Assembly (NCBI GenBank): GCA_937901435.1
Contig: CALGTJ010000030.1
Coordinates: 1 to 11,805, forward strand
From: an uncultured Rhodobacter sp.
GTDB taxonomy: Bacteria; Pseudomonadota; Alphaproteobacteria; Rhodobacterales; Rhodobacteraceae
DNA length: 11,805 bases
Reading direction: 5' to 3'
Of this stretch, positions 1-7,867 are shown one piece after another (within the stretch, counting starts at the first letter, position 1; each line of letters opens with the position of its first letter). The notes under the pieces are model-generated. The model was not told the origin of the DNA and did not search any database. It saw nothing but the letters and a program-made list of their open reading frames with translations. The translations under genes and the position numbers were made by a program.

Positions 1-309
1 AAAGGCCGACCATGCACTAACATTTAAACTGGACCACTCAATGGGGGCAGACCAATAGCCCGCGCCTTCAGCTTGATCGAGATGGTGCAGTTCTATGCGT
101 TCGATCTCAAAGAGCACACCCGGAGTGACCGTTCCGCCGATGGCAGACTCTACCAGCGTCGCTTTGCCCGAGCTATCTTTCCCCAGTTTGCTGAAATTTA
201 ACTCAAAGTTTTGCGCCGTCGCCGTTCCGATTACACGCGCCGTGCTGCATCGCGCTTGTAAACGAGCGGGTAGCATGTTTGAGCCATACGCAAAATAAAG
301 AAATCCCAT
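1..309 (-). CDS. Gamma-glutamylcyclotransferase-like (AIG2/GGCT fold) protein, 3'-truncated by the window edge
   Basis: Reading the minus strand from an ATG at 309-307 gives 103 codons with no stop up to base 1, so the gene continues to the left. The N-terminus (MGFLYFAYGSNM, residues 1-12) carries the YGSN phosphate/substrate loop typical of gamma-glutamylcyclotransferase-like proteins. It is followed by RLQARC (16-21), a DSSGKATLV segment (45-53), a GVLFEIE strand (64-70) and LDQAEGAGY (77-85). E81 in that last motif sits where the family's catalytic glutamate lies. A GGGGA Shine-Dalgarno sequence (plus-strand 315-319) lies 5 nt before the start. Family members release 5-oxoproline from gamma-glutamyl amino acids or glutathione, or act on gamma-glutamylamines; many are uncharacterised. 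The family call is fairly firm. The substrate is unknown and the C-terminus is missing. It is separated from the next minus-strand gene by about 184 bp with no recognisable signal. Confidence 0.8.
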   Translation of the reverse strand, partial: MGFLYFAYGSNMLPARLQARCSTARVIGTATAQNFELNFSKLGKDSSGKATLVESAIGGTVTPGVLFEIERIELHHLDQAEGAGYWSAPIEWSSLNVSAWSAF

Positions 310-493
310 ATTTGTCCCCAAACTTCTGAGCTTATCTCATCTTATTTGACGAATTGGCGCCGCCCCAACACAAATTCGAGATTAAACATGTCCGGGTCAC
401 TCATTTCTCGTGATTTTCTGAGACAACCGAACGACCAAATCTATTCAATCTGATCTCGACACTGCGATCTTTCCTACAGGCATCGGCCGCTGT

Positions 494-1663
494 TCAGTGA
501 CTAACGTGGTCTATCAAGGCGTCGATGAATGCCTCGCAGGCTGATAGCTCATCGCGTGTGATGTACTCGTTGGCCTTGTGCGCACGTTCGATATCGCCGG
601 GACCACAGACGACCGTGGGGATATCGCCGGTTGTACTGAATAGTCCGCCCTCGGTCCCGTAGGCGACCTTACTGTGATCATTCCGCCCTGCGAGCCGTTT
701 CGCCAAACCGACGATCTCTTCAGTGGGATCGGTATCAAGACCCGGGTAAGAGGAAAACCACTCGAAACGGAACTCTGCGGCAGGACTGATCGCCTTCATG
801 CGCGGCAGCAGCGTCGCTTCCGCAAAATGCTGCATGCGGGTGACCATAGTATCGACATCATCGCCCGGAAGAGCCCGAAATTCAAACTCGAAACTGCAAT
901 GCTCGGGCACGATATTGAGCGCCTCACCACCTTTAATCAGGCCGACGTGGGTGGTGGTGAAGGGAACGTCGAAAAGTAGATCATGCGCTCCGGTTTCCTC
1001 GATCTCGCGCCCCAGTCGACGCAATTCGACAAGAAACTCGGCCGCGTATTCAATCGCGTTGACGAAACTTGGGGCAAGTGATGAATGCCCCGGAGTTCCT
1101 GTCACCACGCCGCGAAGCGCGCGTTTGGCCTTGTGGCCAGTCACAACATGCATCGCCGTAGGCTCACCTACAAAACAGCCCTGCGGGCGGATGTCCCACT
1201 CGTTCAGCCGGTCGATGAGATCGCGCACGCCTATGCAGCCAACTTCTTCGTCATAGGAAAAGGCGATGTGCAGCGGTGCCTGCAAGGGCGCGGTCGCCAT
1301 TTTGGGCGCCAGGGCGAGGCAGCACGCCAGAAAGCCCTTCATGTCAGATGTGCCGCGACCGAACAGTTTTCCGTCCTGCTCGATCAGCGTGAATGGTGCG
1401 GTTAACCAATCCTGTCGCTCTACAGGGACCACGTCGGTATGGCCCGACAAGATATAACCCGCACCGTCGGTCGGTCCAAAGCTGGCCAAAAGATTCGCTT
1501 TTTGACCAGTACTATCCTCGATTCGTTCAAGCCTTGCGCCCAAAGGGGCCAGCACGCTTTCGAGATAATCGACAAGCGTCAGGTTCGAACGATGGCTGAC
1601 CGTGTCGAAACCAACAAGGGCGCGAAGATGCTCAACACTGGAGGCAGCTTTGTTCTGTGCCAT
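494..1663 (-). CDS. argE: Acetylornithine deacetylase-type M20 N-acyl-amino-acid deacetylase (ArgE family)
   Basis: The 389-residue product has the full length expected of ArgE. It hydrolyses the amide of an N-acetyl amino acid (N2-acetylornithine in arginine synthesis) with a dinuclear metal centre in the cytoplasm. Visible active-site elements are SGHTDVVP (73-80, H75 metal ligand, D77), GTSDMKG (104-110, bridging D107), YDEEVG (137-142, E139 catalytic base and E140 ligand), GEPT (166-169, E167 ligand), the dimer-domain PGHSS (191-195, H193) and ERAHKANE (359-366, H362 ligand). All are intact. The ATG at 1663 is preceded by AAGGA (plus-strand 1670-1674) at 6-nt spacing. The gene is transcribed divergently from the ABC transporter operon. 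That position suggests a role in degrading imported N-acetyl amino acids rather than, or as well as, arginine biosynthesis. The family is secure; ornithine specificity is not. Confidence 0.9.
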   Translation of the reverse strand: MAQNKAASSVEHLRALVGFDTVSHRSNLTLVDYLESVLAPLGARLERIEDSTGQKANLLASFGPTDGAGYILSGHTDVVPVERQDWLTAPFTLIEQDGKLFGRGTSDMKGFLACCLALAPKMATAPLQAPLHIAFSYDEEVGCIGVRDLIDRLNEWDIRPQGCFVGEPTAMHVVTGHKAKRALRGVVTGTPGHSSLAPSFVNAIEYAAEFLVELRRLGREIEETGAHDLLFDVPFTTTHVGLIKGGEALNIVPEHCSFEFEFRALPGDDVDTMVTRMQHFAEATLLPRMKAISPAAEFRFEWFSSYPGLDTDPTEEIVGLAKRLAGRNDHSKVAYGTEGGLFSTTGDIPTVVCGPGDIERAHKANEYITRDELSACEAFIDALIDHVSH

Positions 1664-1739
1664 GGCTGGTCCTTCTTAATTCACGAGGGGTGAGATTGTG
1701 CGACGGAAAAATTTCGCAACCTGACCAATGCCTTTGCTT

Positions 1740-1769
1740 TGCACATTTCACCAGATATTGAAATGCACA
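1740..1769. promoter_or_regulatory. Candidate operator between argE-like gene and transporter operon
   Basis: A perfect inverted repeat, CATTTCA (1744-1750) and TGAAATG (1759-1765), is separated by 8 bp. It is flanked by two direct copies of TGCACA (1740-1745 and 1764-1769), 24 bp apart. It lies roughly in the middle of the 267-bp divergent intergenic region, just upstream of a TATGAT hexamer (1773-1778) that resembles a -10 box but lacks a convincing -35. Position and symmetry suit a dimeric regulator controlling both divergent units. No binding protein can be named and no regulator gene lies in the window. Confidence 0.3.
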
Positions 1770-1930
1770 CGTTATGATTGCCCTTGGCTTAGAGCGCGCA
1801 TATCCGGGCGAGAAATAAAGCTTCCCTAACGTCGAGCAATGCGTCTAACCTGAAATCTGCATGGAAGGCTGGGGGCTTTTTGATCACCACCTGCCGGGCA
1901 CATCAGGGCTGCAAATAGGGAGTACTATCA

Positions 1931-3502
1931 ATGAGAAAATCGCTGTCTGTCGCGACTCTTGCCATGGGAATGGCTTTGGGCACAGCTGCATATGCTGAAG
2001 ATATCACCATCGCGGTGGCATCCGAAGTCACGGCTATGGATCCGCACTATCATAACACCGGCAACAACAACCAGATTGTTGGCACCATATATGATCGCAT
2101 GCTGCATCAAGACAGCAACCAACAGGTCGGGCCGGGTCTGGCCGTCGAGTGGGGGCCGATCGCCGACGATATGTGGGAATTCAAGCTGCGTGAGGGTGTG
2201 ACCTTCCATGATGGCTCTGCATTCACGGCCGAAGACGTGGTGTTCAGCTACGAGCGCGTGCCAAACGTGCCCAACAGCCCCTCCTCTTTTGCCACCTACA
2301 CATCAGGTATCGCAGAAATGATTGTTGTGGATGACTATACCATTCATTTCCGCACCAACGGCCCATATCCGCTGTTGCCCATCGATTTGTCGACCGTTCA
2401 GATTGTAAGTGCTGATAACCCGGATGCGACCACCGAAGACTACAACAGCGGTGTAGCCAGCATTGGTACCGGACCCTATAGGTTCGTCAGCTATACGCCC
2501 GGCGAAAGCATCGTCATTGAGGCCAACCCCGACTACTGGGGCGACGCACCACAATTCGACACAGTCACCTATCGTCCGATCAGTTCGGACGCGGCACGCG
2601 TCGCAGCTTTGCTTGCTGGTGATGTCGATGTGATCTCGGGTGTGCCAACGACGGATATCGCGACGCTGGAAGGCAACCCCGACATCGTACTAAGCCAGGG
2701 TGTGTCGAACCGGGTGATCTATCTTCATATCGACAGCAAGCGCGTGTATTCGCCCTTCGTGACCGACAATGACGGCAATCCGATGTTCAACCCGTTGCAG
2801 GATGTCCGCGTGCGCAAAGCCCTCTCCATGGCAATCGACCGCGACACCATCGTGGACGAAGTGATGGAAGGCATCGCCATTCCGGCTGGACAGGTGCTGC
2901 CTGATGGGTTCTTCGGTGTTTCAGAAAACATCGAAATCCCCGAGTACGATCCAGAAGGCGCAAAGGCATTGCTTGCCGAAGCAGGGTATCCTGATGGTTT
3001 CCGCCTGACGATCCATGGCCCGAATGACCGCTATATCAACGATGAGCAGATCGCGCAGGCTATCGCGCAGATGCTGACCCGTGTTGGCGTTCAAACCGAG
3101 GTCGAAACCATGCCGCGTTCTGTCTACTTCGGTCGTGCAACGGGTGATGAAAACGGTTCCGAGTTCTCGCTTATGCTCGTAGGCTGGGGATCTGGCACTG
3201 GAGAGGCATCCTCGCCGCTGCGCGCCTTGTTGCACACGCGCGATGACGACGCGGGTCTCGGTCGTACCAACCGCGGACGTTTCTCGAGTGCTCCGTTTGA
3301 TGCGACTGTTCAGCTTGCTTTGAACACTGTTGACGATGAGTTGCGCCAGGCTCTGCTTGCGCGGGCAACAGAGATCGCGATGCGCGAAGTCGGTCTGATC
3401 CCGACGCACTTCCAGGTGAACACCTGGGGCACGCGCACTGGCCTGCGGTATGTTCCGCGGACCGATGAGTACACGCGTCCCACCAACGTGGTGATCGAGT
3501 AA
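1931..3502 (+). CDS. ABC transporter periplasmic substrate-binding protein, family 5 (dipeptide/oligopeptide type)
   Basis: A 523-residue secreted receptor that captures the solute in the periplasm and delivers it to the permease pair encoded downstream. Residues 1-22 form a signal peptide: MRK, a hydrophobic core, then a predicted cleavage after AYA at 22. The family-5 signature spans residues 81-110, including WEFKLREGVTFHDG and the FTAEDVVFSYERV helix. A later ALSMAIDRDTIVDEV segment and the SFR/DPEGAKALLAEAGY-type region are also typical of DppA/OppA relatives. The ATG at 1931 follows AGGGAG (1917-1922) at 8-nt spacing. The ligand class in this family ranges from peptides to opines, nickel and sugars, so peptide specificity is only the default guess. 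The neighbouring amidases suggest short peptides or N-acyl amino acids. A strong hairpin follows the stop. Confidence 0.95.
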   Translation: MRKSLSVATLAMGMALGTAAYAEDITIAVASEVTAMDPHYHNTGNNNQIVGTIYDRMLHQDSNQQVGPGLAVEWGPIADDMWEFKLREGVTFHDGSAFTAEDVVFSYERVPNVPNSPSSFATYTSGIAEMIVVDDYTIHFRTNGPYPLLPIDLSTVQIVSADNPDATTEDYNSGVASIGTGPYRFVSYTPGESIVIEANPDYWGDAPQFDTVTYRPISSDAARVAALLAGDVDVISGVPTTDIATLEGNPDIVLSQGVSNRVIYLHIDSKRVYSPFVTDNDGNPMFNPLQDVRVRKALSMAIDRDTIVDEVMEGIAIPAGQVLPDGFFGVSENIEIPEYDPEGAKALLAEAGYPDGFRLTIHGPNDRYINDEQIAQAIAQMLTRVGVQTEVETMPRSVYFGRATGDENGSEFSLMLVGWGSGTGEASSPLRALLHTRDDDAGLGRTNRGRFSSAPFDATVQLALNTVDDELRQALLARATEIAMREVGLIPTHFQVNTWGTRTGLRYVPRTDEYTRPTNVVIE

Positions 3503-3513
3503 ACTCACTATTG

Positions 3514-3554
3514 ATGGGCGGGGGCTTGGCAAAAAAGCCCCCGCCCATTCTTTG
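3514..3554 (+). terminator. Intercistronic hairpin, partial terminator after the binding-protein gene
   Basis: A perfect 14-bp GC-rich stem, arms 3514-3527 and 3535-3548, has a 7-nt loop (GGCAAAA). It is followed by a short, broken T-run (TTCTTTG). It begins 11 bp after the binding-protein stop codon and about 70 bp before the permease start. As in many binding-protein transporter operons, such a hairpin should stop some transcripts and protect the upstream mRNA. The result would be more periplasmic receptor than membrane components. The weak T-run argues for partial rather than complete termination. Confidence 0.75.
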
Positions 3555-3619
3555 TCATTCGGCCACCGAACGCGCCGCGAAGGCGTTTCTAGGCGGCCAT
3601 CCGGGACAGGTTGACGACC

Positions 3620-4597
3620 ATGACGGTCTTTATCATTCGGCGACTGCTCCAGAGCCTGCTCGTAGTTGGAGTCATGACGGTTCTCGTGTTTGCGGGCGTA
3701 TATGCGATTGGCAATCCAGTCGAAATCATGATTAGTCAGGATGCAACCGAGGCTGAACGCGCGGCTGCGATTGTGCGATTGGGTCTCGATAAAAGCCTGC
3801 CTGAACAATACCTGTCTTTCCTCAGCAACCTCTTGCAAGGCGATCTGGGACGCAGCTTTGTGTTCGGCGAACCTGCGTTGCAGCTTGTCTTGGACCGTTT
3901 CCCAGCAACGATGGAACTGGCGCTTTGCGCCATGATGATATCGATCTTTATCGGTGTACCACTGGGCCTTTACGCGGGTCTGCGTCCCGATGGCTTTGCG
4001 GGACGTTCGATCATGACCGGATCAATCTTCGGGTTCTCGTTGCCCAATTTCTGGCAGGGCCTAATGCTGATCATGGTCTTTGCAGTCATCCTGCAATGGC
4101 TTCCCGCCGGTGGTCGCGGTGAGCGCGGCGAGTTCCTCGGGATCGAAAGCAGCTTCTTTTCATGGGATGGCATTAGCCACCTGATATTGCCGGCAATCAA
4201 TCTTGCCCTTTTCAAGACCAGCCTTGTGATCCGCCTGACTCGGGCCTCGGTCCGCGAAACGATCAATCTGGACTATGTAAAATTCGCCCGCGCCAAGGGC
4301 CTCAAGCCGCGACGGGTTATCGGCGTGCATGTTTTAAAAAACATTATGATCCCGCTCGTCACGATCATCGGTCTTGAGTTCGGGTCAGTGATTGCCTTTG
4401 CCGTTGTGACCGAGACAGTTTTCGCTTGGCCCGGCATGGGCAAGCTGATTATCGACAGCATCTTCCAACTCGACCGCCCGGTGATCGTCGCCTACCTGAT
4501 CGTGATCGTGTGCTTGTTCATAACGATCAATCTGGTCGTGGATATCCTTTATGCCGTCCTGGACCCACGAGTCAGACTGTCGGATCAAAAAGCATGA
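3620..4597 (+). CDS. ABC transporter permease, DppB/OppB type
   Basis: A 325-residue inner-membrane subunit forming half of the translocation pore. It starts with the DppB-type MTVFIIRRLLQSLLVV transmembrane helix (residues 1-30). Next come a periplasmic stretch containing GDLGRSF (74-80), several membrane segments (about 97-120, 130-160, 185-210, 245-270 and 288-315), and the cytoplasmic EAA-type coupling loop YVKFARAKGL (219-228) that contacts the ATPases. The ending LYAVLDPRVRL (310-320) is typical of the family. I chose ATG 3620 over an in-frame TTG at 3611 because AGG at 3608-3610 is correctly spaced only for the ATG. The last codon overlaps the next gene start as ATGA, implying translational coupling. 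Confidence 0.95.
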   Translation: MTVFIIRRLLQSLLVVGVMTVLVFAGVYAIGNPVEIMISQDATEAERAAAIVRLGLDKSLPEQYLSFLSNLLQGDLGRSFVFGEPALQLVLDRFPATMELALCAMMISIFIGVPLGLYAGLRPDGFAGRSIMTGSIFGFSLPNFWQGLMLIMVFAVILQWLPAGGRGERGEFLGIESSFFSWDGISHLILPAINLALFKTSLVIRLTRASVRETINLDYVKFARAKGLKPRRVIGVHVLKNIMIPLVTIIGLEFGSVIAFAVVTETVFAWPGMGKLIIDSIFQLDRPVIVAYLIVIVCLFITINLVVDILYAVLDPRVRLSDQKA

Positions 4598-5889
4598 GCA
4601 GCGTTGACACCAACTCCGCCGCAGAGCCGATCGCCGATACCAAGGCGGCAAAGCCGGTGCGTCCGGCCGTCAGGATCGCCAAGGATTTCGTCGAAAGCCC
4701 TCTTGCGGTCTTGGGGCTTGGGATCTTGCTAATCGTATTTGTTATCGCGATCTTCGCGCCTCTGATCGCCCCACAGAACCCCTACGACCTGTCAGAGATA
4801 AGGCTGGAAGACAGCCGCCAGCCCCCCGGATCACAGCGCACGACCGTCCCATGGGAGATTGACCTGGCTCTCGCGATAGACCCAACAATCGAAGGCAGAA
4901 CCGAATTCGCGCTTGGAGCAGAGGCTCCAATAGAAAGTGCTACCCTTGTTTGGACTCCGGTCAGCGGCGAAGACGCCGTGGCGGTGAGTTTGACTTTCGT
5001 CCCATCATTGGATGGGCTGCCGCTGGAACCCCTGCGTCTTGATGATTTGCCACGTGGCGCCGAACTGGATGTGGGCGAGAAACACAATTTCCGATCCTTC
5101 TGGACGATGCAGCCCGCCGATCTTGAGCAATTCAAGGTGTCTTCCAGCCGAGGCCTGGACAAGCCTTTCGAGCTTGAACTGGCCATCAAGGCCACAGAGG
5201 GCGAAGCGATTATGACATACTGGCTCGGCACCGACGGCCAGGGTCGCGATATGCTGTCGGCCATTATGTACGGTCTGCGCACCAGCCTTGCAGTGGGCGT
5301 CATAAGTTGCTTTTTCGCGATGGTGATCGGCCTTAGTCTGGGCATGGTCGCCGCCTTTTTTGGTGGCAGGATCGAAACCGTCATTATGCGCATCGTCGAT
5401 CTCCAACTCAGCTTTCCCACGATCCTTGTGGCGTTGATGCTGCTTGCGATCCTCGGCTCTGGCGTAGAGAAAGTTATGCTTGCTCTAATCATCGTCCAAT
5501 GGGCGTATTTTGCGCGCACCGCGCGGTCCGTGGCATTGGTCGAGCGCAGCAAAGAATACGTCGAGGCGGCGCAATGTCTGGCCCTATCAAAGGCCCGTGT
5601 CATCTTTCGCCATTTGCTTCCAAATTGCCTGCCTCCGATCATCGTCGTGGCAACAGTACAGGTGGCGAATGCCATCGCGCTTGAGGCGACACTGTCGTTC
5701 CTTGGCATTGGCCTTCCGGTGACAGAGCCAAGTCTTGGCCTGCTCATTTCGAACGGCTTTGAGTTCATGCTGTCAGGACGGTACTGGATCAGTATGTATC
5801 CCGGATTGGCGCTTTTGGTGATGATCATCGCCATCAATCTGGTTGGTGATCGTCTGCGCGATGTATTGAACCCGAGGCTGCAAAGATGA
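4594..5889 (+). CDS. ABC transporter permease, DppC/OppC type, with a large extracytoplasmic insertion
   Basis: A 431-residue partner permease, well above the roughly 280-300 residues usual for DppC. After a polar N-terminal tail (1-30) comes the first membrane helix (about 36-60, ending IFAPLIAP). The C-terminal part is standard: LGTDGQGRDMLSAIMYG (211-227), membrane helices from 231 onward, the EAA loop EYVEAAQCLALSKARVIFRH (321-340) and the closing [14 protein letters not shown] (418-431). Between these, residues about 72-208 are roughly 125 longer than in DppC. They alternate short hydrophobic and polar segments, as in a beta-rich domain, and topology places them on the periplasmic side. 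The frame stays open with no internal stop, so this is a real insertion and not a misread. The ATG at 4594 overlaps the preceding stop. Upstream in-frame starts would lie inside the previous gene and encode unrelated residues. Confidence 0.93.
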   Translation: MSSVDTNSAAEPIADTKAAKPVRPAVRIAKDFVESPLAVLGLGILLIVFVIAIFAPLIAPQNPYDLSEIRLEDSRQPPGSQRTTVPWEIDLALAIDPTIEGRTEFALGAEAPIESATLVWTPVSGEDAVAVSLTFVPSLDGLPLEPLRLDDLPRGAELDVGEKHNFRSFWTMQPADLEQFKVSSSRGLDKPFELELAIKATEGEAIMTYWLGTDGQGRDMLSAIMYGLRTSLAVGVISCFFAMVIGLSLGMVAAFFGGRIETVIMRIVDLQLSFPTILVALMLLAILGSGVEKVMLALIIVQWAYFARTARSVALVERSKEYVEAAQCLALSKARVIFRHLLPNCLPPIIVVATVQVANAIALEATLSFLGIGLPVTEPSLGLLISNGFEFMLSGRYWISMYPGLALLVMIIAINLVGDRLRDVLNPRLQR

Positions 5890-6872
5890 GTTTGCTAAGC
5901 ATTGAAAACCTGAAAACGCATTTCTTCACCAAGGCGGGGGTGGTCAAATCCGTGGATGGGGTTTCGTTCGAACTCGACCGCGGTGAAATCCTGGGCATTG
6001 TGGGGGAAAGCGGATCGGGGAAGTCTGTGACTGGCTTTTCAATCATGGGGCTGGTGGATCCGCCCGGGCGCATCGTCGAGGGGTCGATCCGCTTTGACGG
6101 GCAGGAACTTGTCGGGATGAAGGAACCCATTATGCGGGATCTGCGCGGGCGCCGGATCGCGATGATTTTTCAAGATCCAATGATGACCCTAAATCCCGTA
6201 CTGCGGGTTGACACACAGATGATCGAAGCACTGCGTGCCCACGGCCCCTGGAGCGATGAAGATGCGCGGCAACGGTGCCGCGATGTTTTGGGACAGGTCG
6301 GAATTCCCAGCCCTGAAGAGCGCCTCAAAAGCTATCCGCACCAATTCTCTGGCGGTATGCGCCAACGCGTCGCCATCGCCATTGCGCTGTTGCACCAACC
6401 GGACCTGATTGTCGCGGACGAGCCCACAACGGCTCTCGATGTTACTATTCAGGCGCAGATATTATTCGAAATTCAAAAGTTGGTCGCGGAAAACAACACG
6501 GCTATGGTCTGGGTCACGCATGATCTGGCTGTGGTGGCTGGTCTGGCGGACCGGGTTGCCGTGATGTACGCAGGGCGCATTGTCGAAATGGGCACCACCG
6601 ATCAGGTGGTGAACCGTCCGATGCACCCGTACACATCTGGCTTGATTGGATCATCACCGTCACGAAACGAGCGTGGATCACGCCTGACCCAGATCAGGGG
6701 AATGGCGCCCTTGCCCATGGACCTGCCAAAAGGATGCGCCTTCCACCCACGCTGTGACAATGTGAGCAAGGCCTGTGCAATCGCGCCTGAAGCCACCACG
6801 CCAGAGCCAGATCATCTGGTAAGATGTCACCACCCGCTTATTGCCGGGTTGGATCGGGGGACCGCAGCATGA
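5886..6872 (+). CDS. Peptide-type ABC transporter ATP-binding protein, DppD/OppD type
   Basis: A 328-residue cytoplasmic ATPase, first of the heterodimer that powers import. Walker A is GESGSGKSV (40-48), the Q-loop glutamine is Q96 in IFQDP, the ABC signature is FSGGMRQR (154-161), Walker B is DLIVADEP (173-180) with a TTALD D-loop, and the switch histidine is H212. The C-terminal oligopeptide-transporter extension has [10 protein letters not shown] followed by further cysteines (C284, C290, C297, C314). This matches the four-cysteine set described as an Fe-S ligand set in OppD-type subunits. The ATG overlaps the preceding TGA, and GAGG (5874-5877) lies 8 nt upstream. All catalytic residues are present. 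Confidence 0.96.
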   Translation: MSLLSIENLKTHFFTKAGVVKSVDGVSFELDRGEILGIVGESGSGKSVTGFSIMGLVDPPGRIVEGSIRFDGQELVGMKEPIMRDLRGRRIAMIFQDPMMTLNPVLRVDTQMIEALRAHGPWSDEDARQRCRDVLGQVGIPSPEERLKSYPHQFSGGMRQRVAIAIALLHQPDLIVADEPTTALDVTIQAQILFEIQKLVAENNTAMVWVTHDLAVVAGLADRVAVMYAGRIVEMGTTDQVVNRPMHPYTSGLIGSSPSRNERGSRLTQIRGMAPLPMDLPKGCAFHPRCDNVSKACAIAPEATTPEPDHLVRCHHPLIAGLDRGTAA

Positions 6873-7864
6873 CGCTTCCGATAATTGAACTGGATGGGGT
6901 GTCCAAACGGTTCGTCAAAAAGCTGGATGTCGCCGAGAGATTTGCCCGACGCCTGGGGGCAAACGTTGAAGAACACACCGTCTATGCGGTGGATAGTGTC
7001 GATATGGCAATCAAACCTGGCGAAGTCGTCGGGCTCGTCGGCGAAAGCGGCTGCGGCAAGAGCACACTTGGCCGCTGTGTCGCAGGGGTCCACCAGCCTT
7101 CGGATGGCACAATTCGCTATCTCGGCAAAGATGTGACGACCCTTCGCGGCAAAGAAGCGCTGGAAAGCAGACTCAAGGTCCAGATGATCTTTCAGGATCC
7201 GATGAGCAGCCTTAACCCGCGCCTCAAAGTGGCCGAGATCATCAGCGAAGCGCCTTTGTATCATGGGCTTATAGATCGCAGCGAGGTTGACGAATACGTC
7301 GCGCAAACCATGCAGCGTGTGGGGCTTGATCCGTCCTATCACCAACGCTATCCGCACCAGTTTTCCGGCGGTCAGCGGCAGCGCATCGGCATTGCAAGGG
7401 CGCTTGCCGTTCAGCCGGATTTTATTGTGTGCGACGAAGCCGTCGCCGCTCTGGATGTGTCGATCCAGGCGCAGGTTTTGAACCTGTTCATGGATTTGCG
7501 CGAAGATCTGGGGCTGACCTATCTGTTCATCAGTCACGATCTGGGTGTGGTGGAACATCTCAGCGACCGCGTGATGATCATGTATCTCGGACGAATTGTC
7601 GAAACAGCACCAACCGATGATCTTTTCCGCGCCCCGAACCACCCCTATACGCAGGCTCTTTTGGCTGAAGCGCCGCGTTTGGAGACGGACAGACGGGTCT
7701 ATGCGCCGATCAAGGGCGAGATCCCGTCTCCGCTCAATCCTCCGAAGGGCTGCCATTTCCATCCGCGGTGTCCACATGCAATGGACCGCTGCCGGATAGA
7801 AGTGCCTGCGCTGAAAGAGATCGCGCCGGGCCGCGTGAGTGCCTGCCATTTGAACGACGGGTGA
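6869..7864 (+). CDS. Peptide-type ABC transporter ATP-binding protein, DppF/OppF type
   Basis: A 331-residue second ATPase. Walker A is GESGCGKST (58-66), Q109 lies in MIFQD, the signature is FSGGQRQR (165-172), Walker B is DFIVCDE (184-190) followed by AVAALD, and the H-loop histidine is H223. The residue after the Walker B DE is Ala (DEAVAALD) where DppF often has Pro. This substitution leaves the catalytic E190 intact. Cysteines C295, C301, C308 and C326 repeat the PKGC...HPRC pattern of its partner. The start at 6869 overlaps the upstream stop as ATGA and has GGGGGA (6856-6861) 7 nt before it. An earlier in-frame ATG at 6824 lies inside the upstream gene and has no comparable support. Confidence 0.95.
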   Translation: MTLPIIELDGVSKRFVKKLDVAERFARRLGANVEEHTVYAVDSVDMAIKPGEVVGLVGESGCGKSTLGRCVAGVHQPSDGTIRYLGKDVTTLRGKEALESRLKVQMIFQDPMSSLNPRLKVAEIISEAPLYHGLIDRSEVDEYVAQTMQRVGLDPSYHQRYPHQFSGGQRQRIGIARALAVQPDFIVCDEAVAALDVSIQAQVLNLFMDLREDLGLTYLFISHDLGVVEHLSDRVMIMYLGRIVETAPTDDLFRAPNHPYTQALLAEAPRLETDRRVYAPIKGEIPSPLNPPKGCHFHPRCPHAMDRCRIEVPALKEIAPGRVSACHLNDG

Positions 7865-7867
7865 CGG

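Noticed and set aside
1..60. Sequence near the left edge that at first looked like an insertion-sequence end
   Set aside because: It reads cleanly as the continuing frame of the gamma-glutamylcyclotransferase-like gene on the minus strand, and no terminal repeat pair or transposase is present.
2921..3838. Minus-strand open frame spanning the binding-protein end, hairpin and permease start
   Set aside because: It crosses two real plus-strand genes and an intercistronic hairpin, and the product has no recognisable domain.
4426..4593. Possible longer N-terminus for the second permease
   Set aside because: The extension lies inside the first permease gene and encodes Arg/Pro-rich residues unlike any permease start. 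The ATG at 4594 in the ATGA overlap is the natural start.
4782..5837. Long minus-strand open frame opposite the second permease
   Set aside because: Low-complexity Ser/Arg-rich product with no family features, mirrored from a real permease gene.
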